Shown here: positions 61,739 to 64,000 of the stretch, one piece after another | How the letters are laid out: every line of letters begins with the position of its first letter | Numbering within the stretch: position 1 is the stretch's first letter | Assembly: GCF_900176165.1 (NCBI RefSeq) | Contig: NZ_FWWU01000009.1 | Span: forward strand, 2,667,001 to 2,731,000 | Source: Deinococcus hopiensis KR-140 | GTDB taxonomy: Bacteria; Deinococcota; Deinococci; Deinococcales; Deinococcaceae | Reading direction: 5' to 3' | DNA: 64,000 nt | Program-made: the position numbers and the translations under genes | Notes under the pieces: model-generated | Seen by the model: the letters and a program-made list of their open reading frames with translations, nothing else | What the model was told of the DNA's origin: nothing | Database searches by the model: none

Positions 61739-62730
61739 CCTCACGGACAGAGGGCGGCGGCAGCTCAGCGAATGGGCGCGGGGCCTTGCGACGCGAGCGA
61801 AAGTCGTCCTGCTGAGTGCGGAGAAACCGGCGGCCACCCTGGGTGAGACCGGTGCAGTGGTGGAGCTGTGTGATGACACGGCAGGGATGCGGCGCAAGAG
61901 GTCCGCGCAGGACCGACGCGCCGGTCTTCCAGATGCACCGAAGCGTGGTGCCCCTCGGACCAGAGGAGACGCAGACGTCGGGCGGGTGGTCCGACTCACG
62001 CTGGACACGCTCCCGGAGAACGCCACACACTGGAGTACGCGGAGCATGGCGAAATACAGGGGACGGACGCAAAATGCGGTGTTCCGGATCTGGAAAGCGT
62101 TTGGGCGCCGTCCTCACCTGTGTCTTCGTTCAAGCCGTCAAAAGATCCGCTGCTGATCGAGAACGTGCGGGACATGGTCGGCGCCACCCGACCCGGCCGT
62201 GCGGTGTGTGGACGAGAAGCCCCAGAGAGCGGGCAAGTCTGACGTTCCCAATGCGTCCTGGGCAAGAGGAGCGGACGGGGCACGACTCTGTCCGTCATGG
62301 CACCACAACCTTGATTGCTGCGCCAGGTGCCAAAGTTGGAACGGTCATTGCGCAGTGCTCTGGCAGACACCGTGCCCCCCAGTTCAGGAACTTTCCCGAT
62401 GTCGTCGGTACTCGGCGAGGTTCACGTCATTCTCGACGATGACGTCACACAAGGCCAAAGTGATGCAGGACCGGGTGCTTGCCCATCCCCACTTTCACTT
62501 CCATTTCACGCCCACGGGCGGTTCCTGGCTCAATCTCGTGGAGTCCTGGTTCTCGTTACTGAGCCGCTTGCGGCTCAGACGGGGACACTTCAAATCGAAA
62601 GGCGAACCCGAACGAGCAACTGAGGCCTTCGTCGCCCAGAACAGCGAGCACCCGACATCTTCCGTATGGACCAGGTCTGGCGGTGACATTCTTCAAAGCG
62701 TCAAGCGCTTTTGTGAGGGCCAGCTTCCCC
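61739..62730 (+). pseudogene. degenerate IS630-family transposase
   Basis: One frame (61739-62156) carries the helix-turn-helix half, LTDRGRRQLSEWARGLATRA through VVRLTLDTLPENATHWSTRSMAK and VFRIWKAFG, then stops. Other frames carry the catalytic half: AVCVDEKPQ, SVRHGTTTLIAA with VIAQCSGRHR, and HFHFHFTPTGGSWLNLVESW with LRLRRGHFKS and FVAQNSEHP. These are the blocks of IS630/Tc1-type DDE transposases. At least three frameshifts and the loss of the second Asp region (LDNYGTHK-type) make it inactive. Terminal repeats were not delimited. Confidence 0.8.
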
Positions 62731-62904
62731 TGCAAAACACCCAGGAAACCTCCCCATCAAACCACCGAGTACGTATCTTTACAGAAGTAGAGCAACGCGC
62801 TATATGCCATTGGATCCGGCGTTTCTCCTCCACCGGGCCTGTGAAGGGCCTTCCTCAGTGCCAGGTGCTGGACTCGCACATTTTCTCGTGGGGGTTTCAT
62901 TCGC
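62731..62904. other. IS remnant / birA intergenic
   Basis: No gene recognised. It may contain the 3' end of the IS630-type element. Confidence 0.4.
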
Positions 62905-63837
62905 TCAGCTTTTCCGCCCTCCAAGCTTCCCCACCACCTCTACATCCCCGCCATACGCCGTCACCCTCTCCCCTGCCGGCGTCCGAATCAGCAAACTCCC
63001 CTGTCCATCCAGATCCATGGCCACGCCGCGCAACTCTCCGCGCGGGGTGCTGACCTTTACTTCGCGTCCCAGCGTCACGCTCGCCGCCTTCCAGGCATCC
63101 AGCACCTCGGTGGCGGGGGCGGAGAGCCAGCGCTCCAGTTCGGCCAACAACCGGCCCAGCAGGGCAGCGCGGGTGAGGCCGGGCACCCATTCGGTGAGGT
63201 GGGCGGCGTCCATGGGGGCAGCGGAGACGTTCACGCCGATGCCCAGCACTGCCCGCCGCGCTTCCTCACCGCGCAGATCGGCCTCCAGCAAAATGCCCGC
63301 CAGCTTCCGGCCATCCGGGGCCAGCAGGTCGTTGGGCCACTTCAGGCCGCTGGGTGTGCCAAACGAAGCGCAGGCGGCGTGCAGGGCCACCCCGGCTGCC
63401 AGCGGCATGAGGGAGAGTTCCGGCAACGCCAACGGCCCCACCAGCAGCAGGCTGAAAGCGAGGGTGCCGTGTGTGGTGTCCCACACCCGCCCCCGCCGCC
63501 CGCGCCCGGCTGCCTGCCGCTCGGCCACGACGACAGCGCCGTGGGGCGCAGGGTCTTCAGGATCGTCCGCCCACGTCCGCGCCTCATCCTGCGTGCTGCC
63601 CAGGGTCCCCCGGTAGCGCAGCGACCGCCCGAAGGCGCCCGTGATCGGCACGAGGCCCGGAGCCGGCGTGCCCGGCGCGAGCGCGTACCCGCCGCGCGTG
63701 GTCACGATGGGCACACCTTCCTCGCCCAGACGCCGCGCCAGCGTGTTCACCGTGACCCGGCCCACGCCCAGCCGCTCGCCCAGCGCCTCCCCGGACTGAG
63801 GCAGATCGGTCAGCAAGGGCAGGAGTCGCTCGGGCAT
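62905..63837 (-). CDS. birA: biotin--[acetyl-CoA-carboxylase] ligase, BirA type
   Basis: A 310-residue bifunctional-type BirA. An N-terminal winged-HTH (GEALGERLGVGRVTVNTLARRLGEEGVPI) is at residues 15-43. The catalytic domain has GRGRRGRVWDTTHGTLAFSLLL (biotinoyl-AMP loop), KWPNDLL and KLAGILLEA, and a C-terminal SH3-like domain (GREVKVSTPRGELRGVAMDLDGQGSLLIRT) completes it. It biotinylates the BCCP subunit and, by virtue of the HTH, may repress biotin genes, none of which are here. The start at ATG 63837 is conventional for the family. Confidence 0.95.
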   Translation of the reverse strand: MPERLLPLLTDLPQSGEALGERLGVGRVTVNTLARRLGEEGVPIVTTRGGYALAPGTPAPGLVPITGAFGRSLRYRGTLGSTQDEARTWADDPEDPAPHGAVVVAERQAAGRGRRGRVWDTTHGTLAFSLLLVGPLALPELSLMPLAAGVALHAACASFGTPSGLKWPNDLLAPDGRKLAGILLEADLRGEEARRAVLGIGVNVSAAPMDAAHLTEWVPGLTRAALLGRLLAELERWLSAPATEVLDAWKAASVTLGREVKVSTPRGELRGVAMDLDGQGSLLIRTPAGERVTAYGGDVEVVGKLGGRKS

Positions 63838-63845
63838 CCCCCAAA

Positions 63846-64000
63846 GTGTGCGCGGAGGTGAGGCCAGGAGGCAAGCAGGTCTGGGACGAAGGACCCAGGC
63901 TGTGGGATCAGCGGGGCCTCGGCGAGAAAGGCGCTCCCCGCGTCGTCGAGGTGATCGGGCCCCGCAGTCTCCTCTGCGCGGAGGAGGCGAACGCCCTCGG
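63846..64000 (+). CDS. possible partial ORF running off the right edge
   Basis: From GTG 63846 one frame stays open to the window end and reads EVRPGGKQVWDEGPRLWDQR and GAPRVVEVIGPRSLLCAEEA, with a protein-like composition. It is divergent from birA with 8 nt between starts. No family recognised, and no promoter or Shine-Dalgarno sequence of quality, so it could be chance or a remnant. Confidence 0.25.
   Translation, partial: MCAEVRPGGKQVWDEGPRLWDQRGLGEKGAPRVVEVIGPRSLLCAEEANAL

Overview
The window is chromosomal DNA from a Deinococcus species, seen in a high-GC, gene-dense context. The evidence is: ribosomal proteins and EF-Tu/EF-G of Deinococcus-Thermus type; the Deinococcus gene order cinA-thpR-recA; a radiation/desiccation-response-like palindrome (RDRM) in front of uvrB; and many first genes whose start codon lies only 5-7 bases after a TANNNT -10 box. 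The last feature is the leaderless-mRNA architecture known from Deinococcus. No rRNA, tRNA, CRISPR array or intact mobile element was seen.

Layout. Positions 1-2000 hold a NYN-domain protein (cut by the window edge), a DUF309 protein, thioredoxin and a small alpha/beta hydrolase. Positions 2000-2930 are gene-poor, with a decayed NAD(P)-binding gene and one copy of a dispersed repeat. From 2975 to 20336 the minus strand carries the translation cluster read from tuf: tuf, the S10 operon (rpsJ to rpsQ), the spc operon (rplN to secY, adk) and the alpha operon (infA, rpmJ, rpsM, rpsK, rpsD, rpoA, rplQ). A divergent padR/DUF4188 pair sits between adk and infA. A membrane-protein gene then separates tuf from the str operon (rpsL-rpsG-fusA, to 24456). 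rpsL appears to start with CTG.

Positions 24844-43800 are housekeeping and accessory genes: phosphoglucomutase, GlpX fructose-bisphosphatase, a two-component system, WrbA, dCTP deaminase, a thiolase, an ankyrin protein, pyruvate dehydrogenase E1/E2 and a LysR regulator. Positions 44329-58830 hold genome maintenance and envelope genes: uvrB with its RDRM, a dsRNA-binding-motif protein paired with a HAD phosphatase, a class A penicillin-binding protein, dnaX and cinA-thpR-recA.

From 58968 to the end there is an orphan Phd-like antitoxin and a diguanylate cyclase. These are followed by a graveyard (60470-62730) with a decayed PAS/HD-GYP gene, the second copy of the dispersed repeat and a frameshifted IS630-type transposase, and then birA.

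How the genes work together. The largest block makes ribosomes, RNA polymerase alpha, the Sec channel and the elongation factors. Two repair loci (uvrB, recA) look tied to the DdrO/RDRM damage response. glpX and pgm sit together in sugar-phosphate metabolism, and aceE-aceF feed acetyl-CoA. I found no clearly new multi-gene system. The most interesting signals are the leaderless promoter pattern, the CTG start of rpsL, the approximately 140-bp inverted dispersed repeat pair, the perfect 21-bp palindrome at 30236-30285, and the overlapping leaderless mini-ORF in front of cinA-recA.
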